Shown here: positions 33,772 to 42,532 of the stretch, piece after piece | Layout of the letters: every line of letters begins with the position of its first letter | How positions within the stretch are numbered: the stretch's first letter is position 1 | Assembly (NCBI GenBank): GCA_026392465.1 | Contig: JAPLCA010000023.1 | Location: 113,279-177,278, forward strand | Length of the DNA stretch: 64,000 nucleotides | Source of the DNA: Propionibacteriales bacterium | Lineage (GTDB): Bacteria; Actinomycetota; Actinomycetes; Propionibacteriales; Nocardioidaceae | Direction of reading: 5' to 3' | Made by a program: the position numbers and the translations under genes | The notes under the pieces: model-generated | What the model was told of the DNA's origin: nothing | Database searches by the model: none | What the model saw: only the letters and a program-made list of their open reading frames with translations

Positions 33772-35193
33772 TCACCCGCCGCAGGAGCAGCCGGCGAGCG
33801 CGGCGGCGACGTCGTCGACCGCGGCCTGGGTGACGAACGGGTTCACGTCCTCGGTGTCGTCGGTCATGACGGCGAAGACGAGAGGCGTGCCCTCGCGGTC
33901 GGTGACGTAGCCCGCGAGGGAGTGCACGCCCGTCAGGGTGCCGGTCTTCGCCCGGACCAGGCCGCGACCGGCCGAGTCGGTGCCGAACCGGTTCGCGAGC
34001 GTGCCGGTGAACCCGCCGACCGGAAGGTCGGCGAGCAGCGGGGCGGTGGCCGCCCGCGCCGACGCCGCACGCAGGACACCGGCCAGGGTGGCCGGCGCGA
34101 TCCGGTTGGCGCGCGACAGGCCGCTGCCGTCGCGCAGCCGCAGACCCCTGACCGGGACGTCGTTCTCGCGCAGCGTGGCCACGACGGCCCGGGTCCCGTC
34201 GGCGACGCTGCCCGCACCGCCCGCGGCGATCCCCACGTGCCGCAGCAGCACCTCGGCGGCCTCGTTGTCGCTGCGCACGAGCATGGCGTCGACCACCTGC
34301 GCGACCGTGGCGCTGCGCACGACGGCGAGCGGCCGGGCCGTCGAGCCGGGGTCGGAGCGGGTCGCGTCGCCCCGCACGCGGATGCCCGCATCGCGCAGGT
34401 AGCCGGCGAACCGCGCGGTGGCGTCCTGCGCGGGGGTCGTGCTGCGCAGGCCGTCGCGCTCCCCCTGGTCGGCCCACAGGGCGCTGACGGGCGTGACCAC
34501 CTGGTCGGCGACGTAGGAGGACTCCCAGGTCGGGTTGACGGCCGGCCCCGTGAACAGGCCGGCGTCGTAGCCGATCCGCACGGTCGTGCGACCCGCAGCG
34601 CGCAGCGACTCGGCGGTGCGCCCCGCAAGGGTGCGCAGGTCGGCACGGTCGACGCGCGTGGGTCGGCTGGGCCGGGTCGAGGCGAGGTACGGGTCGCCTC
34701 CACCGACGAGCACCACCCGGTCGCCGTCCAGGACGGTCGACGTCGAGAACCGGGCGGTCGGGTCGAGCCTGGACAGCGTCGCGTACGCGGTGAGCAGCTT
34801 CGTCGTCGACGCGGGCACGAAGGTCGCCGACGCGTCGCGGTCGAGCAGCGACGTGCCGTCCAGTGCCTGGACGCTCACGCCGACGCGTCCGCCGAGGTCG
34901 GGGTCGTCGAGGAGGCGTCCCACGGCGGCGCGCACCGCGTCGGGGTCGGGCCGTCGGGTGACGACCGGGTCGGGGGCGGTGCGCTCGGGGACGGTGTCGA
35001 GCGCGAGCCCGGCGGGGGTCGCGACCGCCTCGGACCCGCACGCGCCCCCGCAGACGAGCGAGTTGAGCCGTCCGGTGCTCCACCCGAACGCGACGGCGGC
35101 GACGAGCGCGCCGGCGAGCACCAGGGCGCCCAGCAGCCACCGCAGCCCGACCCTGCCTCGGTCTCGTCGCGTCACATGGGCCAGACTATGCAC
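33772..35193 (-). CDS. dacB: D-alanyl-D-alanine carboxypeptidase/endopeptidase, PBP4 (S13) family
   Basis: 473 residues. One N-terminal membrane span ([20 protein letters not shown]), then the S13 serine-peptidase domain with the three penicillin-binding motifs: PASTTK (Ser-x-x-Lys nucleophile), SDNEAAEVL (Ser-x-Asn) and [15 protein letters not shown] (Lys-Thr-Gly). It trims or cleaves peptidoglycan peptides outside the membrane. In many actinomycetes dacB lies next to the tilS/hpt/ftsH block and inorganic pyrophosphatase, matching the divergent ppa here. Possible alternative start GTG at 35175. Confidence 0.93.
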   Translation of the reverse strand: MHSLAHVTRRDRGRVGLRWLLGALVLAGALVAAVAFGWSTGRLNSLVCGGACGSEAVATPAGLALDTVPERTAPDPVVTRRPDPDAVRAAVGRLLDDPDLGGRVGVSVQALDGTSLLDRDASATFVPASTTKLLTAYATLSRLDPTARFSTSTVLDGDRVVLVGGGDPYLASTRPSRPTRVDRADLRTLAGRTAESLRAAGRTTVRIGYDAGLFTGPAVNPTWESSYVADQVVTPVSALWADQGERDGLRSTTPAQDATARFAGYLRDAGIRVRGDATRSDPGSTARPLAVVRSATVAQVVDAMLVRSDNEAAEVLLRHVGIAAGGAGSVADGTRAVVATLRENDVPVRGLRLRDGSGLSRANRIAPATLAGVLRAASARAATAPLLADLPVGGFTGTLANRFGTDSAGRGLVRAKTGTLTGVHSLAGYVTDREGTPLVFAVMTDDTEDVNPFVTQAAVDDVAAALAGCSCGG

Positions 35194-35273
35194 CCAGAGC
35201 GCAGGCCCGGTGGTCCGTCCGGCCCCGGCGACACCTCGCTCGGACGATCAGCAACCCACGAGAGGCCCGGCCC

Positions 35274-35765
35274 GTGATCTTCGATGTGACCGTGGAAATC
35301 CCCAAGGGGGAGCGCAACAAGTACGAGGTCGACCACAAGGACCACCGGATCCGCCTCGACCGCACGCTCTTCACCGCCACGCAGTACCCGGCCGACTACG
35401 GCTTCATCGACGACACCCTGGGTCTGGACGGCGACCCGCTCGACGCGCTCGTGCTGCTGCCGTCGCCCACCTTCCCCGGCTGCGTGATCACGTGCCGTGC
35501 GATCGGCATGTTCCGGATGACGGACGAGGCCGGCGGCGACGACAAGGTCCTGTGCGTCCCCGCGACCGACCCGCGCCAGGAGCACCTGCGCGACATCCAC
35601 CACGTGGCCGAGTTCGACCGCCTGGAGATCCAGCACTTCTTCACGGTCTACAAGGACCTCGAGCCGGGCAAGTCCGTCGAGGGCTCCAACTGGACCGGTC
35701 GCGTCGAGGCCGAGGCCGAGATCGAGCGCAGCTTCCAGCGCTACAAGGACAACGGGGGTTACTGA
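35274..35765 (+). CDS. ppa: Inorganic pyrophosphatase
   Basis: 163 residues from GTG at 35274, the normal bacterial family I size. Catalytic and metal residues are visible: [39 protein letters not shown] (D-x-D-P-x-D), and [14 protein letters not shown] (the late Lys). It hydrolyses pyrophosphate to drive polymer synthesis. Divergent from dacB across 80 bases. Confidence 0.97.
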   Translation: MIFDVTVEIPKGERNKYEVDHKDHRIRLDRTLFTATQYPADYGFIDDTLGLDGDPLDALVLLPSPTFPGCVITCRAIGMFRMTDEAGGDDKVLCVPATDPRQEHLRDIHHVAEFDRLEIQHFFTVYKDLEPGKSVEGSNWTGRVEAEAEIERSFQRYKDNGGY

Positions 35766-36028
35766 TCACCGAACCCGAGGGCGCTCAGCGCCCGAGCGGT
35801 TCGGGGAGGTCGAGTGGTGCACGCCGAAGGCGTCTCTCTGTATCGAGACCCGGTGAGCGTCCAGACCCGACCGGATAGACCAGCCTGCGCCGAGCCGTTG
35901 CCGAATGGCTTCGATACGCAGCCACGTCGCTCGTGCCTCGCTCGTGCCCGCTACTCGACCAGCGGAAACCTCGCTCGCCGGCCTGACGACTCGACCAGCA
36001 GGAGCCCGGCACGCGTCCAGACCCGACC
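35766..36028. repeat. Gene-free 263-bp stretch with dispersed-repeat-like sequence
   Basis: Contains GCGTCCAGACCCGACC twice (35857-35872 and 36013-36028) and a segment GCTTCGATACGCAGCC ... GCTACTCGACCAGCGG (about 35911-35965) that resembles the TTCGATACGC...TACTCGACCACCGG intergenic repeat common in actinomycete genomes. CTCGACCAGC occurs twice (about 35955 and 35991). I see no gene, tRNA or clear terminator besides these. Confidence 0.5.
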
Positions 36029-36643
36029 TCAGGCCGACGTCGAGCTGCGCAGCAGCGCGCGCATCGTCTCGGCGAAGACGTCGACGTCGAGGTCGGCGTC
36101 GAGCGAGCGCATGGCGCCGAGGCCGATGCCGAGGCTGAGGAGCGCGACGGCGGCCTTGTGGGCGCTGATGTCGAGGCGGAGCCCGGCGTCGGCGACGACG
36201 CGGTCGATCAGCTCGGCGCTGGCCGCGACGAGCATCCGGTGGCGCTTGACCAGCTCGCCGGCCACCCAGGGGCTCTGCCGGGCGACGGCCGCGAACTCGA
36301 CCTCGAGGGCCGTCCAACGCGGCTTGCCGAGCTTCTCGCGCACCCAGGCGGCGAAGGCGTCGATCCGTCCGTCGAGGTCGGTGTCGGCGGTGAACGCGGC
36401 GACGACGCCCTCGATCTGCTCCTCGTGGATGGTGTCGAGCACCGCCATGCACAGCTCCTCCTTGCCGGAGAAGTTGGAGTACACGGCGCCCTTGGAGAAG
36501 CCGGCGGCGACGGCGACCTTGTCGAGGGAGGTGCCCGCGTACCCGTCGGCGAGGAACAGGTCCCGCGCGACCTCGACGAGTCGTTCGCGGGTCTGGGCCT
36601 GGCGTTCCGCGCGCGTGGTGCTGCGCTCGCTGTCGACGCTCAC
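36029..36643 (-). CDS. TetR family repressor of the divergent monooxygenase
   Basis: 204 residues from GTG at 36643, after AGGGAGGCAGC. Helix-turn-helix TRERLVEVARDLFLADGYAGTSLDKVAVAAGFSKGAVYSNFSGKEEL near the N-terminus, then a C-terminal ligand domain. The frame is open far upstream, but those residues run antisense to the monooxygenase start and are not coding. The palindrome TCGGATAC-N5-GTATCCGA in the 67-base divergent region is its likely operator. Confidence 0.9.
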   Translation of the reverse strand: MSVDSERSTTRAERQAQTRERLVEVARDLFLADGYAGTSLDKVAVAAGFSKGAVYSNFSGKEELCMAVLDTIHEEQIEGVVAAFTADTDLDGRIDAFAAWVREKLGKPRWTALEVEFAAVARQSPWVAGELVKRHRMLVAASAELIDRVVADAGLRLDISAHKAAVALLSLGIGLGAMRSLDADLDVDVFAETMRALLRSSTSA

Positions 36644-36674
36644 CGCTGCCTCCCTGTGACGTGGTCCGCGACAC

Positions 36675-36710
36675 TGGTCACGGATCTCGGATACCGATAG
36701 TATCCGAAAC
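36675..36710 (+). promoter_or_regulatory. Promoter with TetR operator for a leaderless monooxygenase message
   Basis: TGGTCA (36675-36680), a 17-bp spacer and TAGTAT (36698-36703) form a good promoter; the ATG follows 7 bases after the -10, so transcription likely starts at or next to it. TCGGATAC (36687-36694) and GTATCCGA (36700-36707) are inverted arms around CGATA and cover the -10. Confidence 0.75.
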
Positions 36711-38177
36711 ATGATCACCACCGACACCCTGGTCATCGGCACCGGTTTCAGCGGCATGGGCATGGCGATGAAGCTGCGCGAGGCGGGCCGGGACGACTTC
36801 GTCGTCATCGAGAAGGCCGACGACGTCGGCGGCACCTGGCGCGACAACACCTACCCCGGCGCCGAGTGCGACATCCAGTCCCACATGTACTCCTTCTCCT
36901 ACGAGCTCAACAAGGACTGGAGCCGCGAGTACTCCGGCCAGCAGGAGATCTGGGAGTACATGCGCGCGGTGGCACGCAAGCACGACCTCTACGACGTCAT
37001 CCACTTCGGCACCGAGGTCACGGGCGCCGTGTGGGACGAGGACCGGCTGCGGTGGACGGTCAGCACGAGCAAGGAGACCTACGACGCCCGCGTCGTCGTG
37101 TCCGGCATCGGCGGCCTGCACATCCCGAACATCCCCGACCTGCCCGGGGCCGAGAGCTTCGGCGGTCCGCGCTTCCACTCCGCGCAGTGGCAGCACGACG
37201 TCGACCTGACCGGCAAGAAGGTCGCCGTCATCGGCACCGGCGCGAGCGCCATCCAGTTCATCCCGCAGATCGTGGGCAACGTCGCCCAGCTCGACGTCTA
37301 CCAGCGGACCGCGCCGTGGGTCGTCCCGAAGCACAACCACGACATCGAGGGCCGCAAGAGCGCCTTCATCAAGAGGCTCCCCGGCGGCACGCGCGCCTAC
37401 CGCAACGCCATGTACTGGCTGAACGAGGCGCAGCAGCTGGCGTTCACCGGTCCGCTGCAGAACGTCTCCAAGGTCATGGAGAACAAGGTCTCGGACTACA
37501 TCCGCCGCACGGTGAAGGATCCCGAGGTCGCGGAGAAGCTGATCCCCGACTACCGCCTGGGCTGCAAGCGGATCCTCAAGACCGACAACTACGTGCCGGT
37601 CTACAACCGCGACAACGTCGAGCTCGTCACGGACGGCATCGAGGAGATCACCCCTGACGGCATCCGCGCGAAGGACGGCACGTTCCGCGAGGCCGACGTG
37701 ATCATCTACGGCACCGGCTTCCACGTGACCGACGCGTTCGAGTGGGTGCACGTGACCGGCAAGGGCGGGCGCGACCTGTCGAAGACGTTCAAGGAGAAGG
37801 GCATCGAGACCTACCTCGGCATCTCGGTCGCGGACTTCCCGAACTTCTTCTTCCTGCTCGGCCCGAACACGGCGCTCGGCCACAACTCGGTCGTGTTCAT
37901 GATCGAGCAGCAGACGAAGTGGATCATCTCGATGCTCGACGAGATGGACGAGCGCGGAGCGCAGGCCGTCGAGCCGACGTCGCAGGCGCAGCGCGCGTTC
38001 AACGACGCGCTCCAGGAGAAGGTCAGCAAGGGCGTGTGGAGCCAGGGCGGCTGCACCAGCTGGTACCTCGACAGCCAGGGCAAGAACCGCACGATCTGGC
38101 CCGGCTTCACGTTCCGCTACTGGTGGGCGACCCGCAAGGTCGAGGCTCAGGACTTCGCGTGGGAGAAGGCGGCCTGA
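36711..38177 (+). CDS. Flavin-containing monooxygenase, Baeyer-Villiger type
   Basis: 488 residues. FAD site LVIGTGFSGMGMAM (residues about 7-20), the YPGAECD motif, the Baeyer-Villiger fingerprint as FGGPRFHSAQWQHD (FxGxxxHxxxW, about 150-163) and the NADPH site VAVIGTGASAIQFIP. It should insert oxygen into ketones or oxidise S/N atoms with NADPH and O2. The usual WP of the fingerprint is WQ. Leaderless ATG at 36711 under TetR control; the last 71 bases overlap the convergent final gene of the bacteriocin-like operon. Confidence 0.92.
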   Translation: MITTDTLVIGTGFSGMGMAMKLREAGRDDFVVIEKADDVGGTWRDNTYPGAECDIQSHMYSFSYELNKDWSREYSGQQEIWEYMRAVARKHDLYDVIHFGTEVTGAVWDEDRLRWTVSTSKETYDARVVVSGIGGLHIPNIPDLPGAESFGGPRFHSAQWQHDVDLTGKKVAVIGTGASAIQFIPQIVGNVAQLDVYQRTAPWVVPKHNHDIEGRKSAFIKRLPGGTRAYRNAMYWLNEAQQLAFTGPLQNVSKVMENKVSDYIRRTVKDPEVAEKLIPDYRLGCKRILKTDNYVPVYNRDNVELVTDGIEEITPDGIRAKDGTFREADVIIYGTGFHVTDAFEWVHVTGKGGRDLSKTFKEKGIETYLGISVADFPNFFFLLGPNTALGHNSVVFMIEQQTKWIISMLDEMDERGAQAVEPTSQAQRAFNDALQEKVSKGVWSQGGCTSWYLDSQGKNRTIWPGFTFRYWWATRKVEAQDFAWEKAA

Positions 38178-38505
38178 CCCGCTCCCGGCCGGTCGGCGGG
38201 CCGACCGTGCTGAGGCACCGCAGCCGTCCGTCCGTGAAGCACAGCGCCACGAACGGGTCGGTGGTCCGGTCGGCGCGCACGTAGACCACGCAGTCGCCGC
38301 CCGGTGGTGCCAGGTCCTGGACGGTGGGGTCGGGCGGTCCGAGGATCGCCCGCACCTCCCGCTCGCTCAGGCCCGGGACGACCTGGGCGAACGCGCGGGT
38401 GGCGTCGGCGCGGCGGCCGTCGACGCGGTGCTGCAGGGCCAGGGCGGCCAGCGCGACGACGCCGGCGACGAGCAGCACGACGACCACCGCGCGTCGGCGG
38501 CTCAT
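38107..38505 (-). CDS. Small membrane-anchored protein, last gene of the bacteriocin-like operon
   Basis: 132 residues. One N-terminal span (RRRAVVVVLLVAGVVALAALA) and then FAQVVPGLSEREVRAILGPPDPTV, a motif like the SmpA/OmlA (BamE-like) helix-turn found in small lipoproteins, and CVVYVRADRTTDPFVALCF. No lipobox Cys. ATG overlaps the previous stop (ATGA at 38502-38505), and the 3' end runs 71 bases antisense into the monooxygenase gene. Accessory or immunity role can only be guessed. Confidence 0.6.
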   Translation of the reverse strand: MSRRRAVVVVLLVAGVVALAALALQHRVDGRRADATRAFAQVVPGLSEREVRAILGPPDPTVQDLAPPGGDCVVYVRADRTTDPFVALCFTDGRLRCLSTVGPPTGRERVRPPSPTRSPEPRPCGSPTSSGT

Positions 38506-39035
38506 GCGGCGCTCGACCCGAGCACGACCTGCAGGGCGAGCGGCAGGCCCACGACGAACGCCGCTGCCGCCGTCGCCCGCCACGTCTGCACCCCGAGCGT
38601 GTGCAGCCGGGCGACCACGACGACGGCAGCGGCGAGGACGAACGGGTCCCCGAACCGGATGAGTGCTGCGGCCTGCTCGCCGCCGACCGCGAGGGCGACG
38701 CCCCCGAGCAGGACGTTGCGGATCGCGAGGGGCGCGGCCGCCCACAGCATCACCTCGACGGCGCGGCCGAGGGTGAGCTCGACGTCGAGCAGCCCGAGCG
38801 CCACCTGGAGCATCGCCGCCGAGAGCAGCAGCGCCAGGAGCACGACCACCGGCAGCGTGAGCAGCACCAGGACGCCCAGCGAGACCACGACGCCGAGCGG
38901 GTGGTCGCCCGGCACCGCGTCCAGCGACGCACCGCCGCGTCGCGTTCCCGCCTCCAGTCCCACGCACGCAACGAGGACGTACGCCGCGAGCACCTGGGCC
39001 CCGACGAGGAGCGCGCCGCGGCGCCTGTGGGTCAT
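38502..39035 (-). CDS. Polytopic membrane protein (Yip1-like) in the bacteriocin-like operon
   Basis: 177 residues with five hydrophobic stretches (LLVGAQVLAAYVLVACVGLE, VVSLGVLVLLTLPVVVLLAL, VMLWAAAPLAIRNVLLGGVA and others). Glu/Gly-rich spans and the pattern AIRNVLLGGVALAVGGEQAAALIRFGDPF are like Yip1-domain proteins, which in some peptide clusters serve as permease or immunity parts. Start ATG at 39035 overlaps the preceding stop (39032-39035). Confidence 0.7.
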   Translation of the reverse strand: MTHRRRGALLVGAQVLAAYVLVACVGLEAGTRRGGASLDAVPGDHPLGVVVSLGVLVLLTLPVVVLLALLLSAAMLQVALGLLDVELTLGRAVEVMLWAAAPLAIRNVLLGGVALAVGGEQAAALIRFGDPFVLAAAVVVVARLHTLGVQTWRATAAAAFVVGLPLALQVVLGSSAA

Positions 39036-39262
39036 GCGGCGACGGCGAGCGCCAACGTGACGACGCTGCCCAGCAACGCCAGCACCGACGGCCAGCGACC
39101 GTGCGGCAGGAGAGCCAGCGCCGGCGCGGCACCGGCGAGCAGGACCGCGACGACCGCCCACGCCACACCGATGTCGCCGCGCCAGCCCAGCAGGAGGGCG
39201 GCGAGCGACAGCAGCACCGACAGGACGACCGGCAGGCCGTGGGCAGGGGCGTTCTCTTCCAT
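39032..39262 (-). CDS. Small two- or three-span membrane protein, candidate immunity protein
   Basis: 76 residues: MEENAPAHG, then LPVVLSVLLSLAALLLGW, GVAWAVVAVLLAGAAPALALL and VLALLGSVVTLALAVAA. ATG 39262 has AAGGAG 8 bases upstream; an ATG at 39283 would add seven residues but lacks a site. Small hydrophobic proteins of this size next to the SpoIIM/DUF95 gene are the immunity genes of circular bacteriocin clusters (for example As-48D1, CirE), usually basic; this one is only weakly charged. Confidence 0.68.
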   Translation of the reverse strand: MEENAPAHGLPVVLSVLLSLAALLLGWRGDIGVAWAVVAVLLAGAAPALALLPHGRWPSVLALLGSVVTLALAVAA

Positions 39263-39279
39263 GAGGATCTCCTTCTTCT

Positions 39280-39840
39280 TCATCGGGGACCGGCTGACAG
39301 GGATGCTTCGACCAGGGCGGCCAGGACCAGGAGCCCCACGGACGCCACCCAGCCCCGAAGGAGCAGGCCGACGACCTCGGCCGCCCGGGTCGCACCGCGC
39401 TCTCGGCCACCGGCCGCGGTCCAGAGCCGTCGGCTCTGCACCGTCGACGTGGCGGCGCACAGCGCGAAGGCCGTGAGCTCGAGCGGCGCGTGCCAGAGGA
39501 GGCCGTGCAGGGTCGGGCCCGGCCCGTGCTGCTGCCAGGACTGACCCACCTGGAACCCCACGATCCAGAAGCTCGGCAGCAGGTAGAGCACGGCGAGCAG
39601 TCCGACCGACAGCAGCGCCAGTACCCCCACGACCACCAGGACCACGAGGTTATGCTGCAGGATCTCCTCGGCGTGCGCCGGCCGCCCGCGGCTCCGCCCG
39701 GCCACGGCGGGGTGGGCGTGGCCCGCGACCGTCCCGGCCACGAGGGCGACGAGGACGACCGCGAGGAACGCGACGACCAGCCGCGTCGTCGTACCGCGTC
39801 GACGCGGCGCCCCTGGACGACGGGTCGCCGACGCGCTCAC
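39280..39840 (-). CDS. SpoIIM/DUF95 family membrane protein of the bacteriocin-like operon
   Basis: 186 residues from GTG at 39840 (GTGA overlap with the ATPase stop). Spans at LVVAFLAVVLVALVAGTVAG, LVVLVVVGVLALLSVGLLAVLYLL, and near the C-terminus; between them HGLLWHAPLELTAFALCAATS matches the conserved PHG-x-x-E-L-x-A patch of stage II sporulation protein M. DUF95 members occur in every well-studied circular bacteriocin cluster (As-48C, CirC type), where they are needed for production and immunity. This actinomycete need not sporulate for the gene to be kept. Confidence 0.82.
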   Translation of the reverse strand: MSASATRRPGAPRRRGTTTRLVVAFLAVVLVALVAGTVAGHAHPAVAGRSRGRPAHAEEILQHNLVVLVVVGVLALLSVGLLAVLYLLPSFWIVGFQVGQSWQQHGPGPTLHGLLWHAPLELTAFALCAATSTVQSRRLWTAAGGRERGATRAAEVVGLLLRGWVASVGLLVLAALVEASLSAGPR

Positions 39841-40475
39841 GTCGGTGCCTCCTGACCGCCGTCGAGCTGCAGCGTCGAGGTGACGAGCCCGTCCAGGTGC
39901 GACGCCTGGTGGGCCGCGACGACCGCGACGCCCCGGCGGGCCACGAGTACGGCGACCTGCTCGCGGAGCGCGGCGACCCCGGCCTGGTCGAGACCGTTGA
40001 ACGGCTCGTCGAGCAGCCAGACGTCGGAGCCCGACGTCCGCAGCATGCCGATGGCCAGGCGCTGCCGCTGGCCCAGCGACACGCGCTCGGCGAGGGAGTC
40101 GGCCACGTGCTCGAGCTCGAGGTCGGCCGGGGTGGGCGCGTCGTCGACCCGGAGTCCGCGCTCGAGCGCGAACCGCTCGGTCATCAGCAGGTGCTCGTGC
40201 ACCGAGAGGTAGGGGAAGAGCTGCGGTGGGCTCGCGAGCAGGGGCGGGTGGTCACCGGGCTGCACGGTGTCGCTCTCCACGCGCACGACGCCGGAGTCGG
40301 CGGGCAGCAGTCCCGCGAGCACGGACAGCAGCGTCGTCTTGCCGGCTCCGTTGCCCCCTGCGACGCGGACGCACGAACCCGGGCCGACCTCGAAGGACAG
40401 GCCCCGCAGCACGGGCGCGGCGCCGTAGGAGACCACGAGGTCCTCCACCACGACCCGCGGGAGACGAGCGGTCAC
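39837..40475 (-). CDS. ABC transporter ATP-binding protein of the bacteriocin-like operon
   Basis: 212 residues from GTG at 40475 (GTGA overlap with the preceding stop). Walker A VAGGNGAGKTTLLSVLAGL, Q-loop about SPPQLFPYLSVHEHLL, signature VSLGQRQRLAIGML (LSGGQ variant SLGQ), Walker B SDVWLLDEPFNGLD and the H-switch HQASHLDG. It would energise export or immunity together with one of the polytopic proteins of the operon, like As-48D/CirD. Confidence 0.93.
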   Translation of the reverse strand: MTARLPRVVVEDLVVSYGAAPVLRGLSFEVGPGSCVRVAGGNGAGKTTLLSVLAGLLPADSGVVRVESDTVQPGDHPPLLASPPQLFPYLSVHEHLLMTERFALERGLRVDDAPTPADLELEHVADSLAERVSLGQRQRLAIGMLRTSGSDVWLLDEPFNGLDQAGVAALREQVAVLVARRGVAVVAAHQASHLDGLVTSTLQLDGGQEAPT

Positions 40476-42136
40476 CGGGTGCTCCGTCCGAGTGCGACGG
40501 CGGCGGACGGCGCGACGACCAGCCCGCCGAGGACGAGCAGGGCGGCGGCCGCGAGCGGCAGGACCGTGCCGTCGCCCGTCGGACCGGCCGTGGTCGGGGC
40601 CAGGCGGTGGCCGACGGCGGCCAGGCAGAAGACGACCATCCAGAGCACCCCGGTGGTCGCGAACCGCTGGGCCTGCGCTGCCGGGTGCATGCCGATCTCG
40701 TCGACGCTCGTCCAGTCCCACCGTGGGTGCCGGGCGGTCGTGCCGACGATCGCGATCGTGCTCACGACGACCACCAGCGCGCCCGCGGCCCCGACCAGGA
40801 CCACCTGCGGTCCCGGCAGGGACGTCGCGACCGTCGCCACCACCAGGACGGACGCGACGACGACCGCCAGGGTGCGTGCGTGCCGGACCGCGCGGAGGCG
40901 GACGAGATGCCGCACGTGCCGTCTGGAGACGAGCAGCCACGTCGTCGCCGCCCCGTCGGCGTCCACGCTGTCGACGCGGCGCAGCCCGTCGCCGACGAGC
41001 TCCCCCACGAGCAGCAGCCCGAACATCAGCGCGACGAGGCGCCCCGTGGACGAGGTGACGAGTCCGCTCGAGACCAGACCCACGACCCCGCCGACGAGGG
41101 CGGAGGAGACGGCGACGAGGCCGTCGGCGCCGCTGCGACGTCCGGCCCGTGTGCGACGGACGAACGCGCGCTCCTTGGTGCGGACGGCGTCGTCCTCCCA
41201 GGCGCTCGGCGCGAGCCGCTCCCCGGGGGCGGGGCCGTCGTCGCCCGACTGCCGGGCGAGTCGACGCAGCGACCGCTCGAGCCCGGTGGACCGGGCCACC
41301 CGGGCGAGGAGCACCAGCGACGTCCCGATCGCCGCCACGGCGCCCGCGACCAGCAGCAGCGCACCGAGCCCGGTGACGTGGAGGTCGCGGAGGGCCGCCG
41401 GTGGGCCCGACGCTTCCGTCGCCCGCGCCAGCCGGCCGACCACGTACGCGCCGCAGCCTGCCACTCCCGCGGCGCCGGCCGCACGGACGAGCAGGTCGGC
41501 GTGGTATCCCACCGACACGGCCAGGTGGGCGCCGGCGCCGAGGCGCAGCAGCGAGCCGACGCAGGCGAGCACGCCGACCGCGGCCCCGAGGAGGAGCACC
41601 GCTGGCGCCAGGAGCACGGCGACGACCGGGCCCCACTGCGCTGCCAGCACCACGACCAGTGCCGGCCCGAGCGACACGAGCAGGACGCCGAGCAGGCTCG
41701 CCAGCCGCGCCAGGCCGTCGGCGACCGCCAGGGACACGGCGGACGGCCCGGACCACGGCCCCTCCCGGTGGTAGGCGCTGCGCACCAGCCCGACCGTCCT
41801 CGTCCGTGGGGAGGCAGCTGCCGCGAGCGGCGCCACCACGAGCACCGCGACGCCGACGAGGGCCGCTGCGGCCCGGGTGCCGTCGCCGAGGGCCACGACG
41901 ATCGCACCGCACGTCGCGGAGCAGGCGACCGACCACGTCACGGCCGCCACCAGGAGCCGACGGTCGGTCGGGGTGAGGGGGTGGCGGCCGAGCTCGGCGG
42001 CGACCCGGTTGCGCCGCGACCGCAGGAGCCACGGCACGACCACGAGGCACCGGCGCAGCACCGCGAGGGACGACCGGCGACCCTGCGCCCCGAGGTCGGA
42101 GCACAGGGTCGCCGCGGTGGCGGGGACGGGAGGCAC
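40472..42136 (-). CDS. Large polytopic membrane protein of the bacteriocin-like operon (As-48B-like position and size)
   Basis: 554 residues from GTG at 42136, 12 bases after the precursor stop. After a basic N-terminus (LRSRRNRVAAELGRHPLTPTDRRLL) about 12-13 hydrophobic spans follow in two halves, joined by a hydrophilic loop (GDDGPAPGERLAPSAWEDDAVRTKERAFVRR). I find no enzyme motif. In AS-48 and circularin clusters the gene after the precursor also encodes a membrane protein of about 560 residues with 13 spans that is needed for maturation; by position and size this is the likely counterpart. Sequence similarity could not be tested. Confidence 0.78.
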   Translation of the reverse strand: MPPVPATAATLCSDLGAQGRRSSLAVLRRCLVVVPWLLRSRRNRVAAELGRHPLTPTDRRLLVAAVTWSVACSATCGAIVVALGDGTRAAAALVGVAVLVVAPLAAAASPRTRTVGLVRSAYHREGPWSGPSAVSLAVADGLARLASLLGVLLVSLGPALVVVLAAQWGPVVAVLLAPAVLLLGAAVGVLACVGSLLRLGAGAHLAVSVGYHADLLVRAAGAAGVAGCGAYVVGRLARATEASGPPAALRDLHVTGLGALLLVAGAVAAIGTSLVLLARVARSTGLERSLRRLARQSGDDGPAPGERLAPSAWEDDAVRTKERAFVRRTRAGRRSGADGLVAVSSALVGGVVGLVSSGLVTSSTGRLVALMFGLLLVGELVGDGLRRVDSVDADGAATTWLLVSRRHVRHLVRLRAVRHARTLAVVVASVLVVATVATSLPGPQVVLVGAAGALVVVVSTIAIVGTTARHPRWDWTSVDEIGMHPAAQAQRFATTGVLWMVVFCLAAVGHRLAPTTAGPTGDGTVLPLAAAALLVLGGLVVAPSAAVALGRSTR

Positions 42137-42147
42137 CGAGCGTCGTC

Positions 42148-42438
42148 CTACCAGGCCGCCGCGTACTTCGTGCCGTACTTCGCGGCCATCTTCTTGGCGA
42201 CCGCGACGAGCCCCGCACCCCAGCCTCCGGTCAGGGCGGCCAGGAGCACCGTCACGTACCACGAGGTGGCCGCGTTGATCAGCTTGGTCGCCGCGACGGT
42301 CGAGATGCCGAGCTGCGTGGCGAGGTCGGGTGCCGCACCGGAGTGCACCAGGGCGAGCTGGGCCACGAGCGCCAGGGCGCTCAGGACCAGACCACCCAGG
42401 GCCACCCTGGTGAGGGTCTGCTGCTGCGTCGTCGTCAT
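42148..42438 (-). CDS. Circular bacteriocin-like precursor peptide
   Basis: 96 residues. A long hydrophobic leader (residues 1 to about 38, LVLSALALVAQLALVHSG) precedes a core of about 54-58 residues beginning near Leu39 (or Leu43) and ending KYAAAW. The core has the family features: short N-terminal Leu-x-Gly-Ile, alternating amphipathic helices rich in Ala/Val/Gly, GG turn (LTGGWGAGL), a Lys cluster (AKKMAAKYGTK) and C-terminal Ala-Trp, as in uberolysin and circularin; the Leu...Gly-Ile...Ala-x-Lys start is as in carnocyclin. ATG 42438 follows AAAGGAG. First gene of a seven-gene operon. Confidence 0.82.
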   Translation of the reverse strand: MTTTQQQTLTRVALGGLVLSALALVAQLALVHSGAAPDLATQLGISTVAATKLINAATSWYVTVLLAALTGGWGAGLVAVAKKMAAKYGTKYAAAW

Positions 42439-42515
42439 GCTGTTCTCCTTTCACGGGCGCGGGCGCGCCGCCAGGACCTCAGGTCATCGCGCCGCCCGGC
42501 TCCCGCTCAAGGTGT

Positions 42516-42532
42516 CTTCACGATCTGTGAAG
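42516..42532. promoter_or_regulatory. Dyad CTTCAC-N5-GTGAAG upstream of the bacteriocin-like operon and P450 gene
   Basis: Perfect 6-bp arms around GATCT, in the 202-base divergent region (42439-42640). It is a possible operator for the peptide operon; no regulator gene is inside the operon. No other strong promoter motif is visible in the region. Confidence 0.45.

Noticed and set aside
38304..39544. Plus-strand frames opposite the bacteriocin-like operon
   Set aside because: Arg/Pro/Ala-rich without motifs; the minus-strand genes have membrane spans, ribosome sites and 4-base overlaps.
39280..39840. SpoIIM protein as evidence of endospore formation
   Set aside because: DUF95 proteins are widespread outside sporulation; here it lies in a peptide operon with no other spo genes.
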